Below, piece by piece: positions 18,201 to 27,570 of a DNA stretch of 64,000 nucleotides. The DNA comes from Burkholderiaceae bacterium (GTDB taxonomy: Bacteria > Pseudomonadota > Gammaproteobacteria > Burkholderiales > Burkholderiaceae_C): NCBI GenBank assembly GCA_026125795.1, contig JAHCKM010000002.1:682001-746000 (forward strand), given 5' to 3'. Positions within the stretch are counted from its first letter, which is position 1, and the number at the start of each line of letters is the position of its first letter. The translations under genes were made by a program, and so were the position numbers. The notes under the pieces were generated by a model, which was not told the DNA's origin, ran no database searches, and was given only the letters and a program-made list of their open reading frames with translations.

Positions 18201-20835
18201 AGATCCGGTCATACTCGGCTCGCACCACCTCACTGGTCGGATTGAGCGGCCAATCAATACCAACGTGCCGTAGACAATCAAGGCCTATGTCTATCGCTCT
18301 GTCACTTGCACCCAGCATGGCGTGCAGCTCAACTCGACGCCGTGCGACGGCGCAACGTTGGGCGACTCCCTCGACTCGATTAGCAAGAGCTGTCAAGCGA
18401 TTGCCAGCTTGATCTAGCGCGCCCAGGCAGACCTCACAGTCCGCCGAGTGAAGCTCGAATTCAAACTTCAACTCCGCGACCTCGGCATCCGATCCTTCTG
18501 GCAGAAGGCTCGAGCCCGTTCTGAGGTAGGCCAGGGCGGCTGAGTACGCGGAGGATTCCTTTGCGTGCTTTCCGGCGGCGAGATCAATCCGCGCAACTTG
18601 CAGGCGATCCTTCCGGCCGGTGATGAGAGCCACGCCCAGATTGAGCTGATTTGCGACTTCAAAGAGCGCGTTGCTCTGCTTGTCAAATCCAGTTTGTCCG
18701 GCGAGGATCTTCCCGATGCGAAGATGCGCCGCCGCGCGACGTCCAGCTGGGACGAGGGAGTACGTGGCCTCTCGAACACGGTCATGGACAAACCGGTATC
18801 GTCCGTCCGAGTACTGAATCAGGTCTGCGTGAAGTGCCTGTGCCAATTCATCGTAAAGCTGCTCTTGCGGAACCTCACAGCACATGGCCAGGAATTCCTC
18901 GGCTGCGCTGCTTCCCAGACAGGCGAGTTGCTGCATGTGCGCCTTTGTGCGCTTCGCCAGCCGAGCCAGCTTTTCGACCATCAGTTCGATGACATTGTCG
19001 GCAAAGTCTTTTGCATGAATGCAAGACAGGTCCCACCTCCACTCCGACACACTTGGATCAAACCTGAGCAGATCCTCTTCGACCAATTCCGTCAGGAACT
19101 GAATCGCGAAGAAAGGGTTGCCTTCAGTCTTTTGATGAATGAGCGCAGCCAGCAGAGAGGTTCGCGCGCGGTCGCTCCGCAGAGCATCGGCGATCAATTG
19201 CGCCATGTGGTCTTGAGAAAGCGGCGCAAGGCGGATGGACCTGACGATGCCGCCTGCGTTTCGAACACTGTCGAGCGTTCGCGCCAGGGCATCGGTGGCT
19301 GTGACCTCGTTATCGCGATACGCGCCAATCACCAGGATGTGCCGTACATCCGGATCCCTGAGCAAGTCTTCGAGGAGCGCAAGGGAGGCGATGTCCAGCC
19401 ACTGCAGGTCATCGAGAAACAACACGAGCGGGCGGCCTGGCCGTGTGAAGACACCCAGGAAGCGCTTGAATACATTAGAGAACCGCCGTTGCGCGTCTAG
19501 CGGAGGAAGCTCGGGCACTGCCTGTGATTCCCCAATGATTAGCTTGAGCTCGGGGACCAGGCTCACGATGAGCTGTGCATTGGGACCTAGAGCACTGCGG
19601 ATTACCTCATGCCATTGGGTTAGTTCTCGGTCGCTGCTCGCGAGGAGAGCCCGGACAAGACCGCGAAGGACTTGTGCCCATGTGGCATACGGGATGTCGC
19701 GCTTGTACTGATCAAACTTGCCGGCGAACACCATTCCGCTTGGTGGTGCAAGCACCTTGTTCAACTCGCCAACCAGCGACGATTTGCCAATGCCGGCGTA
19801 GCCTGAGAGCAAGATCAACTCCGGGGTACCCTCTTTGGCTATCCTTTCAGAAGCATCAAGTAGAGCCTCGACATCTCGATCGCGCCCATACAACCTTTCA
19901 GGAATCAACAGTCGATCCGGGACATCGCCATCGCCCAGCGGAAACTCGTCCACGAACCCTTTGCCCTCGAATTGCGAGAGGCACCTCCGTAGATCGCGCT
20001 CCAGACCGGCTGCCGTCTGGTAGCGATCCTCGGCGGTCTTGGCGAGCAGCTTCATGACGATGGCTGACACCGTTGCAGGGACGCTCGGTATCCGCTCACG
20101 GGGAGAGATCGGCTGCCGGGCGATGTGGCAGTGCACCCATTCCATGGGATCAGATGCGGCGAATGGCAACGAGCCTATGAGCATCTCGTAGAGAGTCACT
20201 CCGACCGCATAGAGGTCACTACGGGCATCGACAGAACGGTTCATCCGCCCGGTCTGTTCGGGCGCGATGTAGGCGAGCGTGCCGGCGATCATCTCGGGCG
20301 GGCCTGGCGACTGTCGTTCACGCTGCAGGCGCGACGCGATACCGAAGCCGGTCAGCCAGACGTGGTGCGTCGTGGCGTTGACGAATATGTTCAACGGCTT
20401 GACGTTCTTGTGAATGATGCCGCGCCGGTGCACCTCGCCGAGAGCGGCTGCCAGGCTCACAGCGAATCCTAGAAACGTGCCGAGCTCCATGGCCGGTTCG
20501 GCGGGCGGCTGGTCCGTCAAAGCACGACGGAGCGGCTGCCTTTCGAGATGTCTGCTCAGGGGTTCGCCGAGCGGGTCCTCCAGGATCAGGGTGGTACGGC
20601 CTTGCAGTTGTCCGAGAGCCAGGGGACGGATAGCCCACGTGGGCTCGAGGTCCGAGCGGAAGCCAAACTCATGCTCAAGCAGCCGGATGCGATCGGGCGC
20701 AGGGCGATCCGAGGCCGGCATCAGCACGAGGACCGACGGCGGATGAGGTGTACGGCCAGCGGCCGCCTGCCCTCGGCACAACACGAAACCGTCGTCTTGA
20801 TGGACTGTCGAGAGTGCGTAATCTGACAGAACCAT
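15277..20835 (-). CDS. Giant sensor: degenerate kinase - AAA ATPase - GAF - PAS - histidine kinase
   Basis: 1852 aa from the ATG at 20835 (GGAGG seven bases before). Domains: a Ser/Thr-kinase-like fold at about 1-285, an AAA_16 ATPase at about 315-600 (Walker A GYAGIGKSS 345-353, Walker B LVLFLDDLQW 471-479), a long helical/TPR-like middle, GAF near 1315-1465, PAS near 1480-1600, HisKA with His at about 1632 (SIAHEVNQPLSG) and HATPase (NLVRNAADAM, CDSGVGLP, TGGMGIGL). The kinase fold lacks all three key residues: the VAIK Lys is Val (VLVLMP), the HRD Asp is Asn (IIHKNVKPLN) and the DFG Asp is Gly (LTGFGIAS). It therefore looks like a ligand- or partner-sensing pseudokinase. No receiver domain, so it must signal to a separate response regulator. 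Paralogue of 21866-27426. Confidence 0.9.
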   Translation of the reverse strand: MVLSDYALSTVHQDDGFVLCRGQAAAGRTPHPPSVLVLMPASDRPAPDRIRLLEHEFGFRSDLEPTWAIRPLALGQLQGRTTLILEDPLGEPLSRHLERQPLRRALTDQPPAEPAMELGTFLGFAVSLAAALGEVHRRGIIHKNVKPLNIFVNATTHHVWLTGFGIASRLQRERQSPGPPEMIAGTLAYIAPEQTGRMNRSVDARSDLYAVGVTLYEMLIGSLPFAASDPMEWVHCHIARQPISPRERIPSVPATVSAIVMKLLAKTAEDRYQTAAGLERDLRRCLSQFEGKGFVDEFPLGDGDVPDRLLIPERLYGRDRDVEALLDASERIAKEGTPELILLSGYAGIGKSSLVGELNKVLAPPSGMVFAGKFDQYKRDIPYATWAQVLRGLVRALLASSDRELTQWHEVIRSALGPNAQLIVSLVPELKLIIGESQAVPELPPLDAQRRFSNVFKRFLGVFTRPGRPLVLFLDDLQWLDIASLALLEDLLRDPDVRHILVIGAYRDNEVTATDALARTLDSVRNAGGIVRSIRLAPLSQDHMAQLIADALRSDRARTSLLAALIHQKTEGNPFFAIQFLTELVEEDLLRFDPSVSEWRWDLSCIHAKDFADNVIELMVEKLARLAKRTKAHMQQLACLGSSAAEEFLAMCCEVPQEQLYDELAQALHADLIQYSDGRYRFVHDRVREATYSLVPAGRRAAAHLRIGKILAGQTGFDKQSNALFEVANQLNLGVALITGRKDRLQVARIDLAAGKHAKESSAYSAALAYLRTGSSLLPEGSDAEVAELKFEFELHSADCEVCLGALDQAGNRLTALANRVEGVAQRCAVARRRVELHAMLGASDRAIDIGLDCLRHVGIDWPLNPTSEVVRAEYDRIWSALGGSAIEDLVDLPLMEDQESLAVLDVLAVLTLPAMLNNENLHALNVSTAVSLSLQRGNSHAAPHAYAAMALISGARFGQHAVAYRLAKAACQLVEDRGLNHFGGKVYWNFAVLVPWTRPLEFAIDPVHRAFQLSKEQGNPASAAHTSRILIFFLLALGHPLDQVELEAEKALESTSPFGSFLERVSAPLALIRSLRGKTSRFGSLDDGSFAESAFEQRLTGDPRLALLECYYWIRKLQARFLANDYVAAAEAASKAETWYATSAVLRLFLVEMADFCFFAALARAACCLPLGPDPYSKHRDAIHQHHVALHTWAETCPENFSDRAALVGAEIARVEGRPLDAMDLYEQAIQLARTSKLVHNEAIACETAARFYAMRGNETNARAHLNSARFAYLRWGADGKVRQLDALHPQLFADTSDAVRAATISAPIDQLDLATVIKVSQAVSREMVLDTLVDTIMRTAMEHAGAQRALLLLVRGDHQWVSAEASCVAADVLVRSCDEAVNASVLPETILRFALHTQDAVVVGDALKDSLFSLDPYVQQHRVRSALCLPLSNQGRKLGLLYFENNLASHVFAPTRTALLKFIASQAAISLENSRLYRDVAEREARIRRLVDANIIGVFIWELDGRIVETNDAFLQMVGYAREEYVEQGLRWTELTPPEWLERDEEMIPHLKISGTLQPFEKEYLRKDGSRVPVLVGVASFSENSSQGVAYVVDLTERKQAQEALDRAALELAHVSRVSALTALTASIAHEVNQPLSGILTNANTCLRMLDSWPPNIDGARETVRRTIRDGARAADVIARLREMFSKRSLTLEPLELNEVAREVIALLLAELQRNQTTVETQLAEDLPMVSGDRVQLQQVILNLVRNAADAMAEVYDRQRQMVLSTRCDDMGQVCLSVCDSGVGLPREDVGSVFDAFHTTKTGGMGIGLFVSRSIIERHRGRIWAEHNSGMPGATFTFSIPRLDRTISPG

Positions 20836-21209
20836 CCAAGATCCTCCGACAATGGCGATCACGGGGTCTGAACGCGCCGCGAGGAGTGCGGGCCCTTGGG
20901 CATTTGCGCTCCAGGACCCTGAATCCAAGAGTGCCGGGGTGCCACGAGGCTCACATGATCATAGCCAAATGGGCAAGCGCAGCTGACGAGCCTCGCGGAT
21001 AGGCAGCTGGTGACTCAGCGTCGAGTCGCATCGGTCATGACCTCCAGGTCGAAGAAGCATGACGTGGCATCGCCACTGCGGCCTGGCAACGAAGGGCGCG
21101 GTCCTCGCAAGGGGTGCCAAACCCACACGCCGGGCGTGATCCCCTTGAGCTGCTGTCTCCGCTGGATACACTTGACGCGTTCACCGCCACCACAACGGAG
21201 GATCCACTC
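20836..21209. other. Divergent promoter region between giant sensor 1 and NAD(P)-binding gene
   Basis: 374 bases with no convincing gene on either strand. Open frames here lack family patterns. It should contain promoters for the minus-strand sensor and the plus-strand NAD(P)-binding protein; I cannot place them with confidence, and no copy of the RATACC motif is present. Confidence 0.5.
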
Positions 21210-21821
21210 GTGAAGATCGCCGTCATCGGTGCCTCGGGCAGCGTAGGTTCCCGGATCGTGAGCGAAGCGCTCGGGCGTGGGCATGAGGTCACGGGCATTG
21301 CTCGCCGCGCGGACAGGATCGCTATCCGTCACAACCTTCGTGTCGCTGCATGCGACATCGCGCAGCCGCATGTGCTGGCCGAGGTCCTCGCCGGCCAAGA
21401 AGTCACTGTGAGCGCGGTTCGCTTCCTGAACTTTGACATCGCAGACCTCTTGAGGGCACTCAGCTTGGCGCGGGTTCCTAGATTGGTTATGGTCGGTGGC
21501 GCAGGTTCGTTGAAAACCGCATCGGGTGTCCGCTTCGTGGACACGCCGGCCTTCCCCGCGGTGGTGAAGGGCGAGTCGCTGGCGGGTGCAGAGAAGCTGA
21601 ACGCGCTGCGTGCGCAGCGCGACATCGACTGGACCTTTCTCTCGCCATCGGCGTTCTTCGAGCCGGGAGAACGGACCGGACACTACCGGGTCGGCAGCGA
21701 GGAACTCCTGACGGACTCGGCCGGCAACAGCCGCATCTCGCAGGAAGACTACGCAATCGCGTTGCTCGACGAGATTGAGTCGCCGCGTCACCGCCGCGAG
21801 CGGTTCACGGTCGGCTACTGA
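21210..21821 (+). CDS. NAD(P)H-binding (NmrA/YwnB-like) Rossmann protein
   Basis: 203 aa from a GTG at 21210 with GGAGG seven bases before. The N-terminus MKIAVIGASGSVGSRIVSEA is a dinucleotide-binding motif, and RVPRLVMVGGAGSLKTASG plus the IDWTFLSPSAFFEPGERTG region are typical of YwnB/YhfK-like atypical SDRs. These bind NADPH and act as reductases or redox sensors; the substrate is unknown. It sits between the two giant sensor genes and is convergent with the second. Confidence 0.85.
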   Translation: MKIAVIGASGSVGSRIVSEALGRGHEVTGIARRADRIAIRHNLRVAACDIAQPHVLAEVLAGQEVTVSAVRFLNFDIADLLRALSLARVPRLVMVGGAGSLKTASGVRFVDTPAFPAVVKGESLAGAEKLNALRAQRDIDWTFLSPSAFFEPGERTGHYRVGSEELLTDSAGNSRISQEDYAIALLDEIESPRHRRERFTVGY

Positions 21822-21865
21822 TCCTGGCGGCATCCCGCTTTGCGTGATCGCCTTGCTGGCGGGGA

Positions 21866-23395
21866 TCAACTCGCCTTGTCGCTGGGTTCCTGCGGGGCGC
21901 AAGGAATGGAGAACGCAAACGTAGTACCCGGCCCCGCGTTCGGCTCTGCCCAAAGTCGCCCGTGATGCCTTTCGACGATCGAGCGACTGATCGACAATCC
22001 GATGCCCATGCCGCCGCTCTTGGTCGAGTAGAAGGGCTCGAAGAGTTTGTCTATGTGGTTGGGGTCAACGCCGACTCCGCTGTCACGCACCATCACGCGC
22101 ACCCGGTCGCGGCCGTCGCGCTGGGTTCTGAGCAGCAGCATCCTCGGGCGATCGTCGACGCCGATCATCGCGTCGGAAGCGTTTCGCAGCAGGTTGAGAA
22201 CGACCTGCTGGAGTTGCACGCGGTCGCCGATAACCGTTGGAAGGTCTTCGGCCAGCTCAGACTGCAGGACCACCCGATCCCCCTGCAGATCGCTCAAGAT
22301 CAAAGCGATCACCTCGCGAGTCGCGTCGTTCAGGTCGAGAGCTTCCGCTGTGAACGCCTTCTTGCTGAACAGCGCACGCAGCCGCGTGACCACGTCCGCG
22401 GCACGGTTGCCGTCGCGGATGATCCGTCGCGCGGCCTCGCGCGCAGTCTCGACGTTCGAGGGATCGGCATCGAGGATCCGCAGGCAGGTGCTAGCGTTGG
22501 TGATGATTCCAGACAGGGGCTGGTTGACCTCATGGGCGATCGAGGCGGTCAGCGTGCTCAGGGTCGTGACACGGGCCACGTGCGCGAGATCGGAGCGAGC
22601 TCGGTTCAGCGCATCTTCGGCCAGCTTGCGCTCGGTTACGTCCTGAATAGCGCCGATGAACAAAGGGCGATCGGAGACCATCTCAGTCAGATGGCCGACC
22701 GAGTGGACATGCTTCACACCTCCTCCTGAGGTGACGATCCGGAAAGCGAGATCGAAGTCCGCCCCGCCGAGTGACTTCTCCAAGGCCACGTCGAACGCAG
22801 GCAGGTCGTCGGGGTGAATGAAGCGACGAACCGTCTGCATCCCGATCGTGGTCGCGGGATCGATCTCGAAGATGCGATAGAGCTCGGCAGACCAGGTGTG
22901 CTGGTCGGCCGCGATGTCCGCGGTGAAGTTGCCCGTCCGGCTCAGCCGCTGGGCGTCGGCAAAGCTGTCGTACGCCCGTCGGAGCCCCTCCTCGGCCTGC
23001 TCGCGGGCGCGGAACAAGCGCGCATTCTCGATGGCTGTCGCAGCCTGGCAGGCAATGAGCTTCAGCACGGTGGCGCGGGCAGGCACGAAGACGCGAGGCG
23101 CTAGCGTGTTCTCGAGATAGAGCGCACCAATGATCTGGGTCTGGTGCGCGAGCGGCAGGCAGAGCACCGAGCGAATGCGTTGCTTCTCGAAGTACGGATC
23201 CGTAGAGAACGGACTCTGGATGGCCGGATCGTCGAGGATCAGGGCATCGCGGCTGCGCAGGACGTAGTGGAGGACCGTCAGGGGCAGCACGGTCTCGGTG
23301 ACCGGCTCGTCGCGCAGGTGCACGACGACTGTGTTGTCACCGGTTGCGGCCTCTGCAGCAATCCGCTTTTCGGCCCCTCGCGCAAGCATCAACAC
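21866..23395 (-). CDS. C-terminal half of giant sensor 2: GAF - PAS-like - histidine kinase
   Basis: Up to 509 aa. GAF (PFSTDPYFEKQRIRSVLCLP, IGALYLENTLAPRVFVPARA), a PAS-like segment, HisKA (SIAHEVNQPLSGIITNASTC) and HATPase (NLLRNASDAM, RDSGVGVDP, SGGMGIGLSISRSI). It continues the protein encoded by 23389-27426 in a different frame. The upstream ORF stop and this ORF's ATG overlap as TGATG, and in the intact paralogue this point lies inside the start of GAF. Either one base was lost (GAAGTGCGG where GAACGTGCGG would keep frame) or the sensor is now made as two coupled polypeptides. The histidine kinase motifs are intact. Confidence 0.85.
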   Translation of the reverse strand: MLMLARGAEKRIAAEAATGDNTVVVHLRDEPVTETVLPLTVLHYVLRSRDALILDDPAIQSPFSTDPYFEKQRIRSVLCLPLAHQTQIIGALYLENTLAPRVFVPARATVLKLIACQAATAIENARLFRAREQAEEGLRRAYDSFADAQRLSRTGNFTADIAADQHTWSAELYRIFEIDPATTIGMQTVRRFIHPDDLPAFDVALEKSLGGADFDLAFRIVTSGGGVKHVHSVGHLTEMVSDRPLFIGAIQDVTERKLAEDALNRARSDLAHVARVTTLSTLTASIAHEVNQPLSGIITNASTCLRILDADPSNVETAREAARRIIRDGNRAADVVTRLRALFSKKAFTAEALDLNDATREVIALILSDLQGDRVVLQSELAEDLPTVIGDRVQLQQVVLNLLRNASDAMIGVDDRPRMLLLRTQRDGRDRVRVMVRDSGVGVDPNHIDKLFEPFYSTKSGGMGIGLSISRSIVERHHGRLWAEPNAGPGTTFAFSIPCAPQEPSDKAS

Positions 23396-26300
23396 CGCAC
23401 TTCGGCACCCGCATGCTCGATTGCACTGCGCATCAGCGAATCGAGCAGCTTCTCGAGGACCATCTCGCCCGACAATGCTTGGGACAGTGCGATGACCGTC
23501 GCCAAGTCGAGGTGCTCCGCCGACGTGGTGATCGTGCTCGTGGGAGTCGATGCTGCTTCAGGCCTCAGGTGGGGAAAGCGCCGGTCGAGATCCCTGACCT
23601 TGCCCTCCGCACCCCAGCGGAAGTAGGCATAGCGGGCACTTCGCAGATACGCATCCGCGATCGTCGTGAAGCCACGTGCAGCGTAGAAGCGAGACGCCAA
23701 CTCATTGGCAACTGCTTCGTTGTTGACAAAACCGTTCTCCCTTGCAGAGCTGATCGCCTCCTCGTAGAGGCGCTCGGCATCGAGCTCCCGGCCCTCCAGG
23801 CGTGCGATCTCTGCGCCGATCAACAGCCTGCGGTTCTCGAAGTTCTCTGGGCAATGCTGCGCCCATGTTTCGTGCTGCTCCTGGTGAGCAGCCAGCGCTT
23901 GGAAATGCAGCCGCCGGGAGTCGCGGGTCGCAGACCCAATTGCCGCAGCTCGCGCTAGGGCGCTGTAGAAACCATGTTCTGCCACTTCGAAGAAGCCGGG
24001 TGATGTCCAAAGCAGGCGTTGGGCGTTCTGCGATGACTCTATCGCCGCGGGATAGTCCCCGGCAAGAAAGCGCGCCTGTAGCTTTCGGATCCAGTACCAG
24101 CACTCCGGCAGCGCCAACGCCGGCTCGCTGGCCAGGTGATGCTCGAACCGCTGCTCGTCGAACGACTCGTCGTCGAAGGTGCCGAATCTTTCCGTCAGTC
24201 CACGAAGTGTCCGTACGAGCCTGAGCTGAGCAGTGATCTTGTCAATGACAAGACCGAAGTGAATGTGAGTTGCGAACCCGAGACCGGCTTCGGCTTCACG
24301 CTGCACCTCTGCCAGAGGATCTCCCGCGGCGAGAAGATTGGTGTACAGGGTGTTGCAGGAGTAGGCGGCGTAGGTGAGGTCTCCGGCCCTGTTCGCGTCA
24401 TCGAAGGAGCGACGCAGGAGATCTTGCGCTGACTTGATGTGGTTCGTCCAGCAGACGACGAGCGAGCCATAGGACATCTGCGTGCGGGCTTGATAGCGAC
24501 GCAATCCGCGTCGTTCCACAAGGTCGTTTGCAAGACTGCCGAAGCGGAATCCAGCCTGGTAGTCGCCGAAGTGATGCCCGGCGAGCACGCCAAAGTACAA
24601 GTACGCGGAGCAGGATCCATCGCTGTTGCCGTGCTCGAGGCTTAGAGCGACCATTCGGCACATCACGAGAGCAAACAAACCAATGTCGGTGAACGCCGCG
24701 GGATCCACGACGGCAGTGAGCACATCCAGCACATCGAGCGCATCCCGATCCGTCATCAGGGGCAGGTCGACGAGTTCCTCGATCTGTCGTTCTCCTAGCA
24801 GGGACCAGATCTGTCGGTACTCCCGCAAGACGTCCGCTTGGGCAGGGTGAATGGACCAGTCCGTCCCGCAGCCGCGCCAATACTCGAGGAACACTTCCAC
24901 GGCGCGGTCACTGCGGTCCAACACGGTGTAGAGCGTCAACCGCAGGCACGTGACCAGGGCGATCTCATGACCGCCCGTGGCCCGTGCTGCCAACCGCGAC
25001 AGCCGGGTCTCCGCCGCAGCTGTATCCGCTGCAAGCATCTCGCACTCGGCGAGAAGGCACTCGAGCGAGAACACGAGATCGCGCTTGCGCTGCCAGGTCT
25101 CTTCGGTCAGCAATCCGCGCCCAGCATGAAGGTACTTGAGCGCCGACGCGTACGCCGTTGAAGTCTTTGCACGCCTGCCGGCGATCAGATTCAGTTCGGC
25201 GACGCGTTCACGCTCAGCGGCCGACGTGAGCAGGTGCAGGCCGCCATTGAGGTGGCTGGCGATTTCGAAGATGACTTCCTCGAGCTTCTCCGGAGGTGTG
25301 CATGCCGCTATTGACCTGCCGATCTTCAGGTGAGCCTCCGCGCGCCGATTGTCCGGCGTCAGGGAGTAAGCCGCCTCCTGAACGCGGTCGTGCAGGAATG
25401 AGTACGAATCCTCCCCGGCAAAGACAAGGCCCGCCTTCAGCGCTTCATTCAGGTGGCGATGCAGTTCCTGTACCGAATCGCCGTGGACCATCTCGAGGAG
25501 GGTGAAGTCCGCCCGATTGCCCAGGTGCGCGAGCTGCTGCAACGCCTGTTGAGCTTCAGTCGACAGCCGGCCCAGCTTGCCCAGCATGAGATCGGCCACG
25601 TTGTCCGTGTACCTCTTGGCTTGTATGCGTGCGAGGTCCCACGCCCAGCGCGCCGCGGTGTGATCGAAGGTGAGCATGTCTTCCTCGACCAGCGCTGTCA
25701 GGAACTGGATGACGAAGAAGGGGTTGCCGGCCGTCCGCTCGTGTACAAGCACAGCAAGCGGCGCGGCGCTCTCGGGGTCGCAGCAAAGGGAGTCCGCTAC
25801 AAGCTGGCTCACGTGTTCTCGCGCCAGCGGCCCAAGAGCGATGCTGCTCACCAGCGCGCCCGAACGTCGGGTTCGATCGAGGGTCCGCATGAGCGGATGG
25901 TCGGAGTCGACCTCGTTGTTCCGATAAGCACCGACCAACAACAGATTCCGCACCTCGGTCTGGGTCAGCAGGTCCTCGAGCAGATCGAGGGTGGCTGCAT
26001 CGAGCCACTGCAGGTCATCGAGGAAGACGACCAGCGGATGCTCTGGCCGCGCGAACACGCCGATCAAGCGCCGGAAGGTCATCTGAAAACGCCGTTGTGC
26101 GTCCTGGGACGGCAGCTCCGGAACGGGCGGCTGGTCGCCGATGATGAGCTTCAGTTCGGGCACGAGATCGACCATGAGCTGCCCGTTCGGCCCCAGAGCC
26201 GTGCGAAGCGCGTCTCTCCAGAGCGCGAGCTCCAGATCGTTCTTGGTCAACAGCGCACGGACCAGGCTCTGGAGGGTCTGCGCCAAAGTGGAGTAGGGGA

Positions 26301-27426
26301 TGTCGCGCTTGTACTGGTCGAACTTGCCGGTAGAGAACAGCCCGCGCGGCGGCACCAAGACCTTGTGCAGCTCGTTCACGAAGGTGGACTTGCCGATCCC
26401 CGAGTAGCCGGAGACCAGCACCAGTTCCGGCCTTCCATCTCGGATGATGCGATCGAACGCGGCGAGCAGCGTCTGGAATTCGTCAGTGCGTCCATACAAC
26501 TGCTCCGGGATCAGCAGCCGATCGGCCGTGTCGTGCTCGCCAAGCGGAAAGTCGTCGGTGCTTCCTCGTTCCTCCCAGTGCGCCAGGCAGCGCCGCAGGT
26601 CACGCTCCAGGCCGGCTGCCGTCTGATACCGCTCCTCGGCTGTTTTTGCGAGCAGCTTCATGACGATCGCGGACACAGGTGCCGGGACGTTTCGCATCCG
26701 CTCAAGCGGTGGGATCGCCTGCCGGGCGATGTGACAGTGCACCCACTCCATCGGCTCAGCTGCAGCGAATGGCAGCGAGCCCGTAAGCATCTCGTACAGA
26801 GTCACGCCGAGCGCATAGAGGTCGCAGCGGGCGTCGATGGAGCGATTCATCCGCCCGGTCTGTTCGGGCGCGATGTAGGCGAGGGTGCCGGCGATCATTT
26901 CCGGGGGGCCCGGTGCGAGCCGTTCGCGCTGCAAACGTGAGGCGATCCCGAAACCCGTGAGCCAGACCCGGTGCGTCTCGGCTTGGACGAAGATGTTCGC
27001 CGGCTTGACGTTCTTGTGGATGATGCCACGCCGGTGCACCTCCCGGAGTGCGGCCGCCAGGCCCACGGCGAATCTCAGGAACGTCCCGAGCTCCATGGCC
27101 GGTTCGTCGGTTAGCTTGTCCCGCGGCCCGCTTGCGAGGTGTCTGACCAAGGGTTCGCCGAGCGGGTCCTCCAGGATCAGCGTGGTGCGGCCTTGATGCT
27201 TTTTGAGAGCCAGCGGACGGATGGCCCACGTCGATTCGAGATCGGATCGGAAAGCAAACTCATGCTCGAGCATTCGAATGCGATCGGGTGGGGGATGCTC
27301 CGAAACCGGCATCAGAGCAAGGACCGATGGAGGAACCGGCGTCCGACCAGCCACCGCTTGTCCTCGGCACAACACGAACCCGCCGTCTTGATGGATTGTC
27401 GAGAGTGCGTAGTCTGACAAGTCCAT
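23389..27426 (-). CDS. N-terminal part of giant sensor 2: degenerate kinase - AAA ATPase - helical region
   Basis: 1345 aa from the ATG at 27426, which has GGAGG upstream like its paralogue. The kinase-like domain again lacks the catalytic residues (VLALMP at the Lys site, IIHKNVKPAN, LTGFGIAS). The AAA_16 ATPase has Walker A GYSGIGKST and Walker B LVVFLDDLQW. It ends at HAGAE-VRC*, exactly where the paralogue continues into GAF (AGAQRALLLL); the missing part is the ORF at 21866-23395. Close end-to-end similarity with 15277-20835 indicates gene duplication around the NAD(P)-binding gene. Confidence 0.88.
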   Translation of the reverse strand: MDLSDYALSTIHQDGGFVLCRGQAVAGRTPVPPSVLALMPVSEHPPPDRIRMLEHEFAFRSDLESTWAIRPLALKKHQGRTTLILEDPLGEPLVRHLASGPRDKLTDEPAMELGTFLRFAVGLAAALREVHRRGIIHKNVKPANIFVQAETHRVWLTGFGIASRLQRERLAPGPPEMIAGTLAYIAPEQTGRMNRSIDARCDLYALGVTLYEMLTGSLPFAAAEPMEWVHCHIARQAIPPLERMRNVPAPVSAIVMKLLAKTAEERYQTAAGLERDLRRCLAHWEERGSTDDFPLGEHDTADRLLIPEQLYGRTDEFQTLLAAFDRIIRDGRPELVLVSGYSGIGKSTFVNELHKVLVPPRGLFSTGKFDQYKRDIPYSTLAQTLQSLVRALLTKNDLELALWRDALRTALGPNGQLMVDLVPELKLIIGDQPPVPELPSQDAQRRFQMTFRRLIGVFARPEHPLVVFLDDLQWLDAATLDLLEDLLTQTEVRNLLLVGAYRNNEVDSDHPLMRTLDRTRRSGALVSSIALGPLAREHVSQLVADSLCCDPESAAPLAVLVHERTAGNPFFVIQFLTALVEEDMLTFDHTAARWAWDLARIQAKRYTDNVADLMLGKLGRLSTEAQQALQQLAHLGNRADFTLLEMVHGDSVQELHRHLNEALKAGLVFAGEDSYSFLHDRVQEAAYSLTPDNRRAEAHLKIGRSIAACTPPEKLEEVIFEIASHLNGGLHLLTSAAERERVAELNLIAGRRAKTSTAYASALKYLHAGRGLLTEETWQRKRDLVFSLECLLAECEMLAADTAAAETRLSRLAARATGGHEIALVTCLRLTLYTVLDRSDRAVEVFLEYWRGCGTDWSIHPAQADVLREYRQIWSLLGERQIEELVDLPLMTDRDALDVLDVLTAVVDPAAFTDIGLFALVMCRMVALSLEHGNSDGSCSAYLYFGVLAGHHFGDYQAGFRFGSLANDLVERRGLRRYQARTQMSYGSLVVCWTNHIKSAQDLLRRSFDDANRAGDLTYAAYSCNTLYTNLLAAGDPLAEVQREAEAGLGFATHIHFGLVIDKITAQLRLVRTLRGLTERFGTFDDESFDEQRFEHHLASEPALALPECWYWIRKLQARFLAGDYPAAIESSQNAQRLLWTSPGFFEVAEHGFYSALARAAAIGSATRDSRRLHFQALAAHQEQHETWAQHCPENFENRRLLIGAEIARLEGRELDAERLYEEAISSARENGFVNNEAVANELASRFYAARGFTTIADAYLRSARYAYFRWGAEGKVRDLDRRFPHLRPEAASTPTSTITTSAEHLDLATVIALSQALSGEMVLEKLLDSLMRSAIEHAGAEVRC

Positions 27427-27570
27427 CCCAGAACCTCCGGCATTGAGGATCACGGAGTCTGAACACGCGAAGGAATACTGCGCGCCTGTTTCAGGCGTCG
27501 CCCACTGGACATCGTTTCAGTCCAGCCCCCGCGCGAGCGTTGGCGCAATGATAGCCAACAGGACCGCAAA

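Noticed and set aside
21015-21953. Minus-strand 312-residue frame opposite the NAD(P)-binding gene
   Set aside because: Antisense to a gene with a good ribosome site and clear Rossmann motif; no motif of its own.
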